DNA of 64,000 nucleotides from an uncultured Oscillospiraceae bacterium. Lineage in GTDB: Bacteria > Bacillota > Clostridia > Oscillospirales > Acutalibacteraceae. Below the pieces are notes generated by a model, which saw only the letters and a list, made by a program, of their open reading frames with translations, had not been told where the DNA came from and made no database searches. The stretch is from positions 8,246 through 72,245 of the forward strand of contig CABQLY010000009.1 of the NCBI GenBank assembly GCA_902465155.1. The letters are read 5' to 3'. The first letter of the stretch is position 1, and every line of letters begins with the position of its first letter. The translations under genes were made by a program, and so were the position numbers. This document shows, piece after piece, positions 63,733-64,000 of this stretch.

Positions 63733-63764
63733 ATTTGCGGTAAAATTTTACTGCTTAAAACACC

Positions 63765-63803
63765 AAAACAGCCCGCTCCATTTTTTTGGGGCGGGCTGTT
63801 TTT
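63765..63803. terminator. Terminator between upp and spo0A
   Basis: AAAACAGCCCGC starting at 63765 pairs with GCGGGCTGTTTT starting at 63791, with a T-rich loop and tail. It lies between convergent genes. Confidence 0.88.
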
Positions 63804-63872
63804 ATACTTGTGCATTATACTGGTATTAAAACTAATTCTAGCTGTTTTTTAAACAGGCGGCAGCTTAAAGCC

Positions 63873-64000
63873 TTACGAGCAGCGTTTTAGCCGCAGGCTT
63901 AGCTTATCGGCTATCATGGCAATAAATTCGCTGTTAGTGGGCTTCCCGCGCGAGTTTTGAATGGTGTAGCCAAAATAGGCGTTTAACACATCTAAATCGC
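63873..64000 (-). CDS. spo0A: Sporulation response regulator Spo0A, C-terminal end (partial)
   Basis: The last 42 codons before TAA at 63873-63875 read [10 protein letters not shown], then [18 protein letters not shown] and SLRLKRCS. This matches the highly conserved end of the Spo0A DNA-binding domain. The rest lies beyond the right edge. It is the strongest evidence in the window that the organism belongs to a spore-forming lineage. Confidence 0.88.
   Translation of the reverse strand, partial: DLDVLNAYFGYTIQNSRGKPTNSEFIAMIADKLSLRLKRCS

Overview
The window looks like the chromosome of a strictly anaerobic, endospore-forming Firmicute of the class Clostridia, probably an uncultured gut Oscillospirales-type organism. 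The reasons are the Spo0A C-terminus at the right edge, a CwlD-type amidase, an Hcp/Crp-Fnr nitrosative-stress pair, Fe-S aldo/keto reductases, clostridial promoters (TGTGGTATRAT extended -10 boxes), frequent TTG/GTG starts and an isoleucine codon choice that is almost always ATT. No rRNA, tRNA, CRISPR array, transposase or prophage was found.

Left end (1-16.9 kb): a glycan-use locus inside a tandem duplication. Bases 1-2871 are repeated at 11117-13987 (offset 11116), and the two copies look identical wherever compared. The simplest reading is one 11,116-bp direct duplication whose novel joint is at 2870/2871. At the joint a GH38 alpha-mannosidase start is cut after 39 codons and an HTH/ADP-ribosylglycohydrolase gene is cut near its 3' end. 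Between the repeats lie a secreted, wall-anchored multi-module protein, a lipoprotein glycosidase and its cytoplasmic paralogue. Each repeat carries a DUF6076-like gene and an AraC regulator, and the intact mannosidase follows the right copy.

17-25 kb: a ribose-phosphate pyrophosphokinase, a small membrane protein and a DUF5131 protein, then a leftward redox operon. That operon holds a MerR regulator behind a 19-bp-spacer promoter, a broken carboxymuconolactone-decarboxylase/cupin gene, two flavodoxins, two Fe-S aldo/keto reductases, an ECF-type membrane protein and a small DUF1893-like remnant.

25-37 kb: housekeeping genes. These are cwlD-radA with a membrane protein; queA-tgt-yajC (queuosine and secretion); asd-dapA-dapB (lysine/diaminopimelate); and a Crp/Fnr regulator divergent from a ferredoxin gene and hcp, with an operator at -41.5. 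A gene-poor, hairpin-rich stretch of about 1 kb follows hcp.

38-54 kb: a tyrosine recombinase and a histidine phosphatase; a short accessory SecA with a YczE-like membrane protein, divergent from an Sfp-type phosphopantetheinyl transferase; an aminotransferase/trpS pair; a PcrA/UvrD helicase; an IbrA/IbrB-like pair with a YbaK deacylase; an unusual sigma-like/TM/cyclophilin fusion; and holB.

54-64 kb: a GH2 beta-galactosidase with an operator over its promoter; a phospholipid operon (PAP2 phosphatase, flippase-like protein, PssA, Psd); a RodA/FtsW protein; tsaE-tsaB-upp; and the end of spo0A.

Nothing here is a certain new system. The strongest leads are the duplication joint, the unassigned glycosidase pair, the hairpin array after hcp and the sigma-like/cyclophilin fusion.
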